DNA of 64,000 nt from Mycolicibacterium poriferae (GCF_010728325.1 NZ_AP022570.1:4836001-4900000); one strand, 5' to 3'; positions 7,606 to 18,480 are shown, counted from the first letter of the stretch. A program made the numbers and translations. Notes: generated by a model from the letters alone, not told the origin.

Positions 7606-10311
7606 ATGGACCTGTTCGGGCGGCGGACCGAGACCGCGGCCCTGGACGGGTTGCTGGCACAGGCAGCCGACGGCGCGGGGTGCGGGCTGGTCCTGTGGGG
7701 TGAGCCGGGAATCGGCAAGTCCGCCCTGCTGGATTACGCCGTCGACGCGGCCGCTGAGGCGACGGTGCTGCGCTGCAGGGGCACCCGGATGGAGGCGAGT
7801 CTCGCCTTCGCGGCGCTACACGAACTGCTGTGGCCGGTGCGCGACCGGTTGGAGACGGTTCCGGCGCCGCAGGCCGCCGCCCTGCGCTCGGCGCTGGGGA
7901 TGAGCGGGGAGCCGGCCAACCGCTTCCTGATCGGCGCCGCCGTGCTGTCCCTGGTCGCCGGCCTGGCCCGGGAGAGACCGGTACTCGTCGTGGTGGACGA
8001 CGCGCAGTGGGTCGACGAGGAGACCGCTCAGTGCCTGGGCTTCGTCGCCCGGCGGGTGGGGACCGATCCGGTGGCGTTGCTGGTCGCTGCGCACGAGGAT
8101 CCCGACGCGGGCCCGTGGGAGGGCCTGGCGTCGATGCAGATCACGGGCCTGGCCGACGATGACGCACGGCGTCTGGTCGACGCCGTGACACCGGATGCCG
8201 ACGAGAGCCTGCGACGCCGCACGGTCGAGATCGCGACAGGCAACCCGCTGGCACTGCGCGAGCTACCCACCCTGAACCAGGAAAAGGTCCTGCCCGGTGC
8301 GATCCCGGTCGGGCCCCGGCTGCGGCGCGCGTTCTGCGCGCGAGCCGACACACTGAAGCCCGCAACGCGTGCGTTGTTGCTGCTGGCGGCAGCCGAGGAA
8401 CGCGGCGACCGGCACCTCGTGCAGCGAGCGGGCGCCGGGTGGGGTGTCGATGGGTCGGCCTGGGAGGAAGCGCTGCGTTCCGGTCTGCTCGAGGCGTCGG
8501 GGGCGCGTCTACATTTCCGGCATCCGCTGATCAGGGCGGCCCTCTACGACGGAGCGCCGTTCGGTGAGCGCCAGGCCGCGCACCGGGCGCTGGCTGCGGG
8601 CTTGCCGGACAGCGCCGTCGGGGAACGGGCCTGGCATCTGGCTGCCGCCGCGGACACGGCGGACGAGCACGTCGCGGAGCTGCTGGAGCAAACGGCGCAG
8701 GGATGTCTGCAGCGTGACGCGGGGCCGACGGCGGCGCGGGCGCTGCAGCGCGCCGCGGAGCTGTCACCGGAGCCGGCCGACGCCGCGCGCCGGCTCGCGA
8801 TGGCCGCGCGCGCCAGCTGGGGCGCCGGGAATGCCGGGGCCGCACAGAGATTGCTCGCCCACGCGGAGCGCCTGGTGGGCGAAGAACCGGTCGTCCGTCT
8901 GAGCGCGGGGCTGCGGGGAATCCTCGAGTTCAGTCACGGCGTGGTCGATCGCGCCCACCGGTACCTCATCAGCGACATGGCGGTCGTCGACGGTAGCCGG
9001 GCCGCGGTGGAGTTGGGCGCGGTGGCGGTGCGGGCGGCATGGTCGGCCGGGCGGACCGACCTCCAACAGGACGCGCTGAACCGGCTGCTGTCGCTGCGCG
9101 CCGACGACGACCCGGACCTGTCACCGGTCATGCCGGGGCTGAAGTCCTGGTGGTCGTGTTACGACGAAACCGGAGAGTTGGCCGGCTCGCCCCCCGGCCG
9201 GGGCGGCGACACGGTCGGTCTGCTCGGCGTCGTTCCCTGGGCGCTACTGCCGCCGACGTTGCTGGTGTGGGCCTGGGGTGCCGAAGGGCCGCTGCGGGAC
9301 GTACTGGGTCTGCAGGTCGCCACGCTGCGGCGCCGGCAGGATCTTCCCGCGTTGGCGATGGTGTTGTCGCAGAACGCGGTCCTCGACCTGTTCTCCGGTC
9401 GATGGCACGCCGCGGCGGAGGCAGCGGACGAGGCACTGCGGCTGGCCGAGGAGGTCGGCGCCGACCACGTCGCCACCCAGTGCCGACTCGCGCTGGCGAG
9501 GCTGGCCGCCAGCCGTGGCGACGACGCCGTCGTCGCGGAGAACACCGAGAAGGCGCTTCTCCGATCGGTGCCGCGCGGGGTCCGCGCCTTGAGCGCCTCG
9601 GCGTACTGGATACGCGGCCGGGCGGCGCTGTTCGGCGGTCGGCCGCAGGAAGCCCTGCACCACCTGGCGCCGCTCGACGAGCCGGGCCATGACGCCGCGC
9701 ATCCGACCACAGCCCTGCTGGCCACACCGGACCTGGCGGAGGCGGCGGCGCAGCTCGGCCGGTTCGACGTGGTCGAATCGGGGATCACACGGGCCGACGC
9801 CTGGGTCCGCCGCACGGGTGCGACGTGGGCCGGCGCGGCCGCGCACCGGCTCAGGGCCCTCGCCGGGCCCGATGCTGAGCGCCACTTCCAGGCGGCCCTC
9901 GACACAAGCGCGGGTGACGACCCGTTCGAGCATGCCCGCACCCGGTTGCTCTACGGAGAATGGCTGCGGCGGGCGCGGCGGCGAGCGGACGCCGTCGAGC
10001 AGTTGAACGGTGCCGCCGAGACTTTCGGCCGGGTCGGCGCAACGCTGCTGCGGGACCGGGCACAGCGCGAGCTCGACCTGGCCGGCGGCTCGAGCACTCA
10101 CGCCGACGCGGCCGGCCTGACCGCCCAGGAGTTGCGGGTCGCCCGGCTGGCCTCCGGCGGTCTGACGAATCGGGAGATCGCGGCGCAGCTGCTGATCAGC
10201 CACCGCACCGTCGGCCACCACCTGTCCAACGTGTACCTCAAGCTCGGAGTCACCTCGCGTGCCGAGCTCGCGCGGATCGACATGTCCGGAGACTTCCACC
10301 TTCGCGGATGA
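7606..10311 (+). CDS. Large ATP-binding LuxR-family (MalT/LAL-type) regulator
   Basis: 901 residues. An N-terminal AAA-type ATPase carries Walker A GEPGIGKSALL (about residue 31) and Walker B VLVVVDDAQW (about 126); a long helical, TPR-like middle follows; the C-terminus is a LuxR helix-turn-helix (LTAQELRVARLASGGLTNREIAAQLLIS... about residues 840-895). Proteins of this class bind an inducer and ATP through the middle region and activate nearby operons. Divergent from the flavodoxin/DUF5996 pair, the likely target. An ATG upstream at 7549 is less likely because of the -10 at 7593. Confidence 0.9.
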   Translation: MDLFGRRTETAALDGLLAQAADGAGCGLVLWGEPGIGKSALLDYAVDAAAEATVLRCRGTRMEASLAFAALHELLWPVRDRLETVPAPQAAALRSALGMSGEPANRFLIGAAVLSLVAGLARERPVLVVVDDAQWVDEETAQCLGFVARRVGTDPVALLVAAHEDPDAGPWEGLASMQITGLADDDARRLVDAVTPDADESLRRRTVEIATGNPLALRELPTLNQEKVLPGAIPVGPRLRRAFCARADTLKPATRALLLLAAAEERGDRHLVQRAGAGWGVDGSAWEEALRSGLLEASGARLHFRHPLIRAALYDGAPFGERQAAHRALAAGLPDSAVGERAWHLAAAADTADEHVAELLEQTAQGCLQRDAGPTAARALQRAAELSPEPADAARRLAMAARASWGAGNAGAAQRLLAHAERLVGEEPVVRLSAGLRGILEFSHGVVDRAHRYLISDMAVVDGSRAAVELGAVAVRAAWSAGRTDLQQDALNRLLSLRADDDPDLSPVMPGLKSWWSCYDETGELAGSPPGRGGDTVGLLGVVPWALLPPTLLVWAWGAEGPLRDVLGLQVATLRRRQDLPALAMVLSQNAVLDLFSGRWHAAAEAADEALRLAEEVGADHVATQCRLALARLAASRGDDAVVAENTEKALLRSVPRGVRALSASAYWIRGRAALFGGRPQEALHHLAPLDEPGHDAAHPTTALLATPDLAEAAAQLGRFDVVESGITRADAWVRRTGATWAGAAAHRLRALAGPDAERHFQAALDTSAGDDPFEHARTRLLYGEWLRRARRRADAVEQLNGAAETFGRVGATLLRDRAQRELDLAGGSSTHADAAGLTAQELRVARLASGGLTNREIAAQLLISHRTVGHHLSNVYLKLGVTSRAELARIDMSGDFHLRG

Positions 10312-10349
10312 CCGATTGCGCGACCGATTCGCGCGGGCCCGCGTCCTCA

Positions 10350-10355
10350 TAGCGT
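10350..10355 (+). promoter_or_regulatory. -10 element for the GNAT gene, leaderless start
   Basis: TAGCGT matches TANNNT and lies 7 bases before ATG 10363. It supports the first ATG as the start even though the region up to residue 8 looks poorly conserved. Confidence 0.5.
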
Positions 10356-10362
10356 CGCCACC

Positions 10363-10785
10363 ATGGTCGAGATCGAGGGTGCGATGAGCTGGGACGCGAT
10401 CGACAGGACCGGAGCCGCGGTGACGATCGGGCTCGAGGACGCGAACCCGATCGGGGCCTACACCGTCGCGTTCAGCCACGGATCACCGATCGGCAGAGCG
10501 CAGTTCATCGATTCATCCACCGTCGCCGGTGAGAGGATCTTCTTCCACACCGAGGTCGACGAGGAATTCGGCGGCCGCGGCCTGGCCGGCGTGCTGATGC
10601 GAGTAGCGCTGGCGGACAGCATCCGCAGGAACCTCAGCGTGGTGCCGGTCTGCCCGTTGTTCGCCCGCCACCTGAAGGCCCACGGCGACGAGTTCGTGGC
10701 CGCTGGTGGCGCGTTCCGCCGCCCGAACCGTGACGACGTCGCACTGGCGACGCGGGTGGCCCGGGCCCGCCGGGACGGCACGTAA
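10363..10785 (+). CDS. GNAT-family N-acetyltransferase (YidJ/GCN5-like, small)
   Basis: 140 residues. The acetyl-CoA binding motif is TEVDEEFGGRGLAGVLMRVAL (about 64-84, with the R/Q-x-x-G-x-G/A loop) followed by VVPVCPLFARHLKAH, the pattern of the short single-domain acetyltransferases (PF14542 type) found in many bacteria. Substrate unknown. Starts 51 bases after the LuxR-type regulator on the same strand but with its own -10. Confidence 0.8.
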   Translation: MVEIEGAMSWDAIDRTGAAVTIGLEDANPIGAYTVAFSHGSPIGRAQFIDSSTVAGERIFFHTEVDEEFGGRGLAGVLMRVALADSIRRNLSVVPVCPLFARHLKAHGDEFVAAGGAFRRPNRDDVALATRVARARRDGT

Positions 10786-10800
10786 TCGCCAGGATTGGCA

Positions 10801-10806
10801 TAGATT
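10801..10806 (+). promoter_or_regulatory. -10 element for the ClC gene, leaderless start
   Basis: TAGATT, a close TANNNT match, is followed by exactly 6 bases and GTG 10813. The spacing predicts a leaderless mRNA and decides the GTG start. Confidence 0.6.
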
Positions 10807-10812
10807 CGGCGC

Positions 10813-12063
10813 GTGCCACGACGTGCCGTTCAGTTCTGGTGCGCCATCGTCATCGTCGGGTTGCTCGCCGGGGTGGCCGGTGCGGCGACGACGCTGTTGC
10901 TGCACGCGATCGAACACGCCACCTATCACTACAGCCTGGGGACCCTGCTGTCCGGCGTGGAAGGCAGCGGCCACCTGCGCCGCGCGCTGGGCCCGATGCT
11001 CGGTGGCGCGCTGGCCGGACTGGGTTGGTGGTGGCTGCGGCGGCGGGCTGCCGTTCCGACGTTGGGGGCGGCGATCCCCGAAGCCGTCGGCACCGGTGGG
11101 CCGCTGCCGCGGCGAGCATTGTCGATCGATGCCGGGTTGCAGGTGCTGCTCGTCGGGTCCGGGGCGTCGCTGGGCCGGGAGGGCGCGCCCCGTCAATTGG
11201 CCGCGTCGTGGGGGGATCTGGGTACCTCGAAGTTGGCGTTGACGGCCCGCGACCGCGACATCCTGCTCGCGTGTGCGGCCGGCGCCGGCCTGGGCGCCGT
11301 GTATGCCGTGCCATTGGGCGGGGCGCTGTTCGCCGCGCGGATCCTGATGGGCACGTGGCATCCCCGGGTGCTGGGCGTCGCGCTGATCACCTCCAGCCTG
11401 GCCGTCGCTGTGGCGGCGCCGGTCACCCATTTCGAGCACGCTGTGCAGTGGCCCCGGGCCGACGTGTCGTATCTCTTCGTGTTCCTGGCATTGGCCCTCG
11501 CGCCGCTGGCGGCGGCGGTCGGTTTGACGTTCGACACGGTGATGACCAAGGCCCGACCGACGGTGCAGCCGCGGTCCTGGCGGTTGATCCCGGCGATCGC
11601 GGCGGCCGGCTTGCTGACCGGTGTCTGCTCGCTGTGGCTGCCCGAGCTTCCCGGCAACGGCCGCAGCATCCTTCAGGTCAGCGTCAACAGCGGGCTCACC
11701 CTGGCCGCCGCGGTGGCGATCCTGCTGCTCAAGCCGCTGCTGACGGCGTTGTTCCTGCGGGCCGGCGCTGTCGGCGGGTTGATCACCCCGGCATTGGCGA
11801 CCGGAGCGGCGGCGGGGTCGATCGTCGCGCTGGCGCTCAACCAATGGGCCGGAGCCGAGCTGAACGTCGCGGCGGTGTCGTTGACGTGCGCGGCCGGGGT
11901 GCTGGCGATCACGCAGCGATCACCGCTGTTCGCGGCGTTGTTCGTGTGGGAACTCGCCCGCCCGCCGCTGTGGCTGCTGGCGGTGTTCGGGCTGAGCGCG
12001 TGGGGGGCGCACGTCATCGCACAGCGGCGAGCCGCTAAAACTGGCACAGCGGCGAGCCGCTAA
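10813..12063 (+). CDS. ClC-family chloride channel / proton antiporter
   Basis: 416 residues with about ten hydrophobic segments. Ion-path motifs typical of ClC are visible: GSGASLGREGAPRQ (about residue 118) corresponding to the GxGxGREGP loop, and the later AVYAVPLGGALFAARIL segment. The C-terminus is unusual: it enters a 25-bp tandem repeat, the first copy being read as QRRAAKTG and the second, in a shifted frame, supplying the TAA stop. The last 12 residues are therefore repeat-derived. Converges on lpqW. Confidence 0.9.
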   Translation: MPRRAVQFWCAIVIVGLLAGVAGAATTLLLHAIEHATYHYSLGTLLSGVEGSGHLRRALGPMLGGALAGLGWWWLRRRAAVPTLGAAIPEAVGTGGPLPRRALSIDAGLQVLLVGSGASLGREGAPRQLAASWGDLGTSKLALTARDRDILLACAAGAGLGAVYAVPLGGALFAARILMGTWHPRVLGVALITSSLAVAVAAPVTHFEHAVQWPRADVSYLFVFLALALAPLAAAVGLTFDTVMTKARPTVQPRSWRLIPAIAAAGLLTGVCSLWLPELPGNGRSILQVSVNSGLTLAAAVAILLLKPLLTALFLRAGAVGGLITPALATGAAAGSIVALALNQWAGAELNVAAVSLTCAAGVLAITQRSPLFAALFVWELARPPLWLLAVFGLSAWGAHVIAQRRAAKTGTAASR

Positions 12064-12180
12064 AACTGGCACAGCGGCGAGCCGCTAAAACTGGCACAGC
12101 GGCGAGCCGCTAAAACACCCACCCAGCGACGCTGGCGGCACCAGCGGCGAGCCGCTAAAACACCCCAGCGACGAGCTGCT
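12022..12180. repeat. 25-bp tandem repeat between clc and lpqW
   Basis: The 18-base core agcggcgagccgctaaaa occurs at 12023, 12048, 12073 and 12098 (exact 25-base period), again at 12143 and in a degenerate form at 12167. Each core contains the inverted repeat AGCGGC-GA-GCCGCT. The array starts inside the ClC reading frame, contains its stop codon, and ends at the lpqW stop. Because 25 is not a multiple of three, successive copies are in different frames. Confidence 0.9.
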
Positions 12181-14074
12181 ACTGACGGAGCTTGACCCAC
12201 TCGCCGGCGTCGCCCACGATGCCGACGGGCACCGCCCCGCTGAGGCTGACGTTGCGCACGCTGGGCCCTGCGGCGACGATCGTGGTGTCCTGCAGGATCG
12301 GCAGCACCGCCGCCATGTCCCACAGCACCGGTTCGACGTCGTCGATCACCTCGCCGACGGGCCGGGTGCCACGCAGCGCCGCATCGATCAGCGGCTGGAT
12401 GCTCGGATCGCAGATTCCGGTGATGTTGCTCGGCGCCTGGATGAGTTCGTCGGATTCCGGGGCCGGTGCGGGCGTCACCGCGGTGGTGGTGTCCGGCGGC
12501 TCCGGAGGAGGCGCAGGCCGCGCCGGGGTGGTCGTCGAGGAGGCCGGTGCGCCCGAGGGCAGCGCCGTGGTGGTCGGCACGGGGGTGGCCTGAAGCGCCG
12601 GGCAGCCGTACCGCGAAGCGAGCGCGGTGGCCAGATCGCCGCCCGCCTGCCGCCACCCGACGACGGCGTCGACGGTGTTGTTGGTCAGCGCGTCGCCGTA
12701 GAGCACGACGGGATCCAGCGCCGACACCGACGCCTCGATACCCACCGAACGCAACTGGTCGGCGGCGGTGTTGGCGACGGCCGCCGACGTCGGATCGTCG
12801 TCGGCGACCCCGATCACCATCGTCAACGGCTCGCCGTCGCGGGTGAGCCTGCCGCGGCGGTTCTCCGGCGGGCCGGGGGCAGGCGAGGGCGGGGTGGACG
12901 TCTCGACCGAGTCGATCTGGTAGCCCTCCTCGACCAGCATCGACAGCGCTTCCTCCTGCGACATCGCCGGCGGCGCAGTGGGCACGTAACCGGGATCGGA
13001 CGGGGAGCGCACCTGGGCCTGCGCCAGCGTGACCGTGTTGTCGTCACCGGCACCGACCGCGGCCAGCAGGTCGACGTCGAGCAGGCCGAGGATCGCTTCA
13101 CGTACCCGGGTCTCGCCCAGCGCGGGCTGGCGGGCGCGCAGCGTCAACTGCATCACCCGGGGCGTGACGATCCGCGCAGTCCGCACATCGGGGATCGCCG
13201 AGAGCTGCGCGAACACCGCGGCACCGCCGTGCACCTGCGCGACCTGGGTGTCGCCGTTGCGGATCGAGTCGGCCAGTGCGGCGGGAGCACCGGCGCGGCG
13301 GAACAGGATCAGATCGGGTGTGGCGGGCTCACCCCAGTACCGGTCATTGCGGGCCAGCAGGATCTCGTCGCGCTGCGGGTCGATCGTCTCCACGCGGAAC
13401 TGCCCGCCGGTCACGGGCATCGCGCGGGACAGCCCCGCGGCGAACCCGCCGGGGATGTCCTTGACGATGTGCGCCGGCAGGATGTCGTTGAACAGCTCGC
13501 GCCACGCCGGGTAAGGCTGCGAGAACGTCACCACCGCGGTCTTGCCGCCCTCGACCGACTGCACGCCGGTGATCAGGTCGTAGCCCGCAGGATCCACGGT
13601 GCCGGGCTGGCTGACCATCTGGCGCCACAGGTACCAGAAGTCATCGGCGGCGATCGGCGCGTTGTCGGTCCACTGGGCTTCCGGCCGGATCTTGTAGGTG
13701 ACCGTGAACGGGTCCTGGCTGGTGACCTCCGCGGACTCCAGCAGCGAGCCGTCCATCTCCCAGCGCGAACCCGTCGGCGTCCGGGGATCCGGGACGGGCC
13801 GGAATGTGCTCGGCAGCACCAGCGAGCTGATCGCGGCGTTCACCGGCGACTGATCGGACAACAGATGGGCGTTGAAGCCGGGACCGATCGAGTCGATGCC
13901 CATGATGATCTGGGTGACCTTGACCGGCGGCGGCGGCGTCGACTCGGTGGTGTCGGTGCTCTGCGGGGCGGGCGGCGGGCTGACGGTGCAGCCGGACACC
14001 ACGGCCAGAACCATGGGGATCGCCGCCAGCGCCGACCACCGGGCGGCGCTGACGCGTCGCGGAGTCGTCGGCAC
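12179..14074 (-). CDS. lpqW: Lipoprotein LpqW, regulator of PIM/lipoarabinomannan synthesis
   Basis: 631 residues related to family-5 solute-binding proteins. The N-terminus has a signal peptide ending in the lipobox VVSGC (Cys29). The body ([41 protein letters not shown]) matches SBP_bac_5, with a long Pro/Thr-rich insertion about residues 495-540. In mycobacteria LpqW acts at the membrane to steer mannolipids between the AcPIM6 and LM/LAM branches, with PimE, which is also in this window. Starts at GTG 14074 behind a leaderless-type -10. Confidence 0.92.
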   Translation of the reverse strand: MPTTPRRVSAARWSALAAIPMVLAVVSGCTVSPPPAPQSTDTTESTPPPPVKVTQIIMGIDSIGPGFNAHLLSDQSPVNAAISSLVLPSTFRPVPDPRTPTGSRWEMDGSLLESAEVTSQDPFTVTYKIRPEAQWTDNAPIAADDFWYLWRQMVSQPGTVDPAGYDLITGVQSVEGGKTAVVTFSQPYPAWRELFNDILPAHIVKDIPGGFAAGLSRAMPVTGGQFRVETIDPQRDEILLARNDRYWGEPATPDLILFRRAGAPAALADSIRNGDTQVAQVHGGAAVFAQLSAIPDVRTARIVTPRVMQLTLRARQPALGETRVREAILGLLDVDLLAAVGAGDDNTVTLAQAQVRSPSDPGYVPTAPPAMSQEEALSMLVEEGYQIDSVETSTPPSPAPGPPENRRGRLTRDGEPLTMVIGVADDDPTSAAVANTAADQLRSVGIEASVSALDPVVLYGDALTNNTVDAVVGWRQAGGDLATALASRYGCPALQATPVPTTTALPSGAPASSTTTPARPAPPPEPPDTTTAVTPAPAPESDELIQAPSNITGICDPSIQPLIDAALRGTRPVGEVIDDVEPVLWDMAAVLPILQDTTIVAAGPSVRNVSLSGAVPVGIVGDAGEWVKLRQ

Positions 14075-14081
14075 GCTGTAC

Positions 14082-14087
14082 AGAGTA
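14082..14087 (-). promoter_or_regulatory. -10 element for lpqW
   Basis: On the minus strand the hexamer reads TACTCT, followed by 7 bases and GTG 14074; it matches TANNNT and predicts a leaderless mRNA. Confidence 0.55.
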
Positions 14088-14095
14088 GCTATCGG

Positions 14096-15997
<1,902 letters not shown>

Positions 15998-16004
15998 GCC
16001 GGTG

Positions 16005-16010
16005 ATTGTC
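16005..16010 (-). promoter_or_regulatory. -10 element for typA
   Basis: Minus-strand GACAAT lies 7 bases before GTG 15997. The NANNAT pattern and spacing suggest a leaderless transcript. Confidence 0.5.
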
Positions 16011-16053
16011 GCAGTGCACAGCGCCGATCGCGAAAACGAGAGAGACAGCTCAC

Positions 16054-16221
16054 GTGAAGCCGAGCAAGCTCGCCGCCCAGAAACCGAAGAAGAAATGCTG
16101 CCGGAGCAAGCCGCGCTGCAAGCGCTGCCCGGTGGTCATCAACAAGGTGCACAAGGCCGAGTTGAGCGGGTTGCGTGGAAAGGAACTCGAGAAGGTGTTC
16201 AAGCGCGCGCGAAAGTCCTGA
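16054..16221 (+). CDS. Small basic Cys-rich conserved protein
   Basis: 55 residues from GTG 16054, preceded by the purine-rich GAGAGACAG. The N-terminal half is strongly basic with four cysteines in KKKCCRSKPRCKRCPVVI, a spacing compatible with a small metal site or nucleic-acid contact; the C-terminal half (LSGLRGKELEKVFKRARKS) is a basic helix. No named family recognised. It occupies, with the next gene, the place that narGHJI occupies beside typA in M. tuberculosis (from memory). An upstream in-frame ATG at 16006 is less likely. Confidence 0.7.
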   Translation: MKPSKLAAQKPKKKCCRSKPRCKRCPVVINKVHKAELSGLRGKELEKVFKRARKS

Positions 16222-16280
16222 TAGCGGGCTGTTTCCGGAGTACCGTCGAGGTATCCGTCAGGCGTGTTCTGGAGGTGCCG

Positions 16281-16556
16281 ATGATGACGGTTTATCTGAT
16301 CCCCACAGCGGTTCTCGTCGCGTTGCTGGCCGTGACGACGACGGCGGCCTTCTACCTCGGTCTGGCCAATTGGATCGGGGCGTTCTACGTGGTGCGGTGC
16401 GCGGCCTGCCATCATCTGACGTTCAACTCGCGCAACGCGCCGCAGGCCTCGTGCCCGCAGTGTCGCCATCCGGTGCTCACGCACCCGCTGCACGCGTTGA
16501 CACATCCGGCCGACCGCTCGAATGTGCGGGTCGCCGGCGACCGACTGCATTACTGA
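16281..16556 (+). CDS. Small membrane-anchored zinc-ribbon protein
   Basis: 91 residues. One N-terminal membrane helix (about 4-34) precedes a zinc ribbon with two Cys pairs, CAACHH and CPQCRH, and a short basic tail. GGAGG stands 5 bases before the ATG. No function is known; topology predicts a cytosolic or periplasmic zinc knuckle beside the membrane. Its stop overlaps the end of mutT2 by 7 bases on the opposite strand. Confidence 0.75.
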   Translation: MMTVYLIPTAVLVALLAVTTTAAFYLGLANWIGAFYVVRCAACHHLTFNSRNAPQASCPQCRHPVLTHPLHALTHPADRSNVRVAGDRLHY

Positions 16557-16975
16557 GTCGACGTCTCGGCCTGGTCGGCGCCCTGCGGGGCGCGCAGTGC
16601 GCGCGCCAGGTCGGGCAGCCACGCCCGGTCGGCCGGCACCCACGCCAGCGCGTCGAGTTCGTCGGCGCCGATCCAGCGCAACGCCCGGTGGTCGTGGGGT
16701 CGAAGCTCGCCGGTCTGATGGGTGACGACGTAGGCGCGCATCGTCAGTGTCTCGCTGAGCGCCACGTCAGCACCCAGGCGCGCGCCGACCGTCACCCCGA
16801 CGCCGAGTTCCTCCCGGAGTTCGCGGGTCAGGGCGGCGGCGTCGCTCTCCCCCGGATCCGCCTTTCCGCCGGGCAGCTCCCACAAGCCGGCCAACTGCGG
16901 CGGACGCGCACGCTGCGCCACCAGAAGACGGGCGCCCGAGATCAACGCTCCGGCGACGACGATCTGTTGGGCCAT
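16550..16975 (-). CDS. mutT2: Nudix hydrolase MutT2
   Basis: 141 residues. The complete Nudix box is present: Gly37-x5-Glu43-x7-R51-E-L-R-E-E-L-G (GGKADPGES...RELREELGV). Sequence outside the box ([37 protein letters not shown]) matches Rv1160 MutT2, which hydrolyses 8-oxo-dGTP and also (5-methyl-)dCTP. It guards the nucleotide pool. Divergent from phhB across only 25 bases with a symmetric -10. Confidence 0.92.
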   Translation of the reverse strand: MAQQIVVAGALISGARLLVAQRARPPQLAGLWELPGGKADPGESDAAALTRELREELGVGVTVGARLGADVALSETLTMRAYVVTHQTGELRPHDHRALRWIGADELDALAWVPADRAWLPDLARALRAPQGADQAETSTQ

Positions 16976-16982
16976 CGACGCT

Positions 16983-16994
16983 GACGGTACCGTC
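16983..16994. promoter_or_regulatory. Palindromic -10 shared by mutT2 and phhB
   Basis: GACGGTACCGTC is a perfect 12-base palindrome. On the plus strand it supplies TACCGT (16988-16993), 7 bases before ATG 17001 of phhB; on the minus strand it supplies TACCGT (16984-16989), 8 bases before ATG 16975 of mutT2. Both fit TANNNT with leaderless spacing, so the whole intergenic region is one bidirectional promoter. Confidence 0.6.
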
Positions 16995-17000
16995 GGGGAC

Positions 17001-17282
17001 ATGGCTGTGTTAACGGACGACCAGGTAGACGCCGCACTGCCCGACCTCGACGGCTGGGAACGCGCCGACGGCGCGCTGCGCCGCTCCATCAAGTTCTCCG
17101 CCTTCCTCGACGGCATCGACGCCGTGCGCCGGGTGGCCGAGTACGCGGAGGCCCAAGATCATCACCCCGACATCGACATCCGATGGCGGACGGTGACATT
17201 CGCACTTGTCACACATTCCGAGGGTGGCATCACCGACAAGGACGTGCAGATGGCTCGCGAGATCGACGGGATCGTGGGCTAG
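17001..17282 (+). CDS. phhB: 4a-hydroxytetrahydrobiopterin dehydratase (PCD/DCoH)
   Basis: 93 residues, the usual length. The active-site motif [20 protein letters not shown] contains the paired histidines and the [EDKH]-x3-H-[HN]-P signature; THSEGGIT(D)KD completes the site. The enzyme dehydrates 4a-hydroxypterin to recycle pterin cofactor; in bacteria lacking phenylalanine hydroxylase it may have moonlighting roles (for example molybdopterin-related). Corresponds to Rv1159A. Overlaps the 3' end of pimE by 53 bases on the opposite strand. Confidence 0.92.
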   Translation: MAVLTDDQVDAALPDLDGWERADGALRRSIKFSAFLDGIDAVRRVAEYAEAQDHHPDIDIRWRTVTFALVTHSEGGITDKDVQMAREIDGIVG

Positions 17283-18480
17283 CCGCAACCCACGCCAGCG
17301 TCACCAGCGTGGCGACGGGGTAGATCAGCCCGGCCCAGGCCAGATACCAGGGACGCGAGATCTCCCAGATCGTCGGCTGGGCAAAGCTCAACAGCCAGGG
17401 CACCCCGACCAGGCTGAGCGCGAGCCAGCCCCACCCGAGCACCCGGGCGCCCAGTCGACGGGCCAGCGGGCCGTGCAGCAGCCAGATCATCAGCGGAATC
17501 ACCCACACCCAGTGATGTGTCCACGAGATCGGCGACAGCAGCAGACCGAACAACTGCACGATCACGATGGCGGCCAACCGATCCTGCGCGCCGCCGACCG
17601 CGCGCCACGCCAGCAGCGCCAGCGCCGCCGTCACGACGATCCCCGCCACCACCCATGGCCCGTATCCGGCGTCATGGCCGAGGATCCGCGAGATGGCACC
17701 CCGCCAGGACTGGTTGAACGACGTGCCGACCGGTCCGACCCGGTCCGCGTCGCCCAGCAGATCGGTGAAGTAGAAGCGGGCCTGATCGCCGACGACCAGC
17801 AACGAGAGGCCGACCGTGGCGACGAACACGACGGCCGAGAACACCGCCGCGCCCCAACGCCGGGCGCCGAGGAAATACAGACCCGACACCGCGGGCGTGA
17901 GCTTCACCCCCGCGGCCAGACCGACCAGCAGGCCGGAGAGCCACCACCGGCTGCTGTACACCGCACCGAGCACGGCCAGCACCAGCACGACGTTGATCTG
18001 GCCGTAGTCGAACGTGCTGCGCAGGGGCTCGGTCCAGATACCGACCGCCGTCCACAGCATCGCGACACGCCGGGCGTCGTGGCGTGGTGCGACGGTCAGC
18101 AGGCGCTGGCTGGTCCGCACCACCCCGTACAGCGCTGCGACGATGCCGAGTTGCCAGACCAGCGCCAGCAGTCCGAACGGCACCAGCGTCAACGGATAGA
18201 ACACCACCGCGGCGAACGGCGGATAGGTGAACGGCAGCGGGAAGTCCGGGGTCTGGTCGGCGTAGACGTAGTCGTAGAGCTCGCCGGGCCGGCCCAGGGT
18301 GGCGGCGCCCCCGACATAGACGTGCAGGTCAACGAAGTTCGCGCCGGTGGGCACCAGATAGGTCCACGCCAGTCGCGCAGCGATGCTCGCGATCAGCAGC
18401 AGCGGCGCTGCGGCTGACAGCCGGGCCGCCAGACGGGAGCCTGACGTTGCTGGGGCGGGTGCGGGGTCGTTGATGCGCAC
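17230..18480 (-). CDS. pimE: Polyprenol-phosphate-mannose-dependent mannosyltransferase PimE
   Basis: 416 residues, GT87/DUF2029 type with about ten membrane helices. The extracytoplasmic first loop contains the acidic catalytic region ([13 protein letters not shown], Asp near residue 52), followed by [12 protein letters not shown] and [12 protein letters not shown]. PimE adds the fifth, alpha-1,2-linked mannose in PIM synthesis on the outer face of the membrane. Gene order phhB-pimE and the Rv1158c/1157c-like neighbours match M. tuberculosis. GTG start; the stop lies within phhB. Confidence 0.93.
   Translation of the reverse strand: MRINDPAPAPATSGSRLAARLSAAAPLLLIASIAARLAWTYLVPTGANFVDLHVYVGGAATLGRPGELYDYVYADQTPDFPLPFTYPPFAAVVFYPLTLVPFGLLALVWQLGIVAALYGVVRTSQRLLTVAPRHDARRVAMLWTAVGIWTEPLRSTFDYGQINVVLVLAVLGAVYSSRWWLSGLLVGLAAGVKLTPAVSGLYFLGARRWGAAVFSAVVFVATVGLSLLVVGDQARFYFTDLLGDADRVGPVGTSFNQSWRGAISRILGHDAGYGPWVVAGIVVTAALALLAWRAVGGAQDRLAAIVIVQLFGLLLSPISWTHHWVWVIPLMIWLLHGPLARRLGARVLGWGWLALSLVGVPWLLSFAQPTIWEISRPWYLAWAGLIYPVATLVTLAWVAASPRSRRSREPSARPCR

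Noticed and set aside
12022..12120. Intrinsic terminators for clc
   Set aside because: The hairpins have only 6-bp arms and the A-tract follows rather than a T-tract on the plus strand, and a T-tract precedes on the minus strand, so neither orientation fits.
12022..12180. CRISPR array
   Set aside because: The 25-base repeats are contiguous with no unique spacers, and no cas genes are present.
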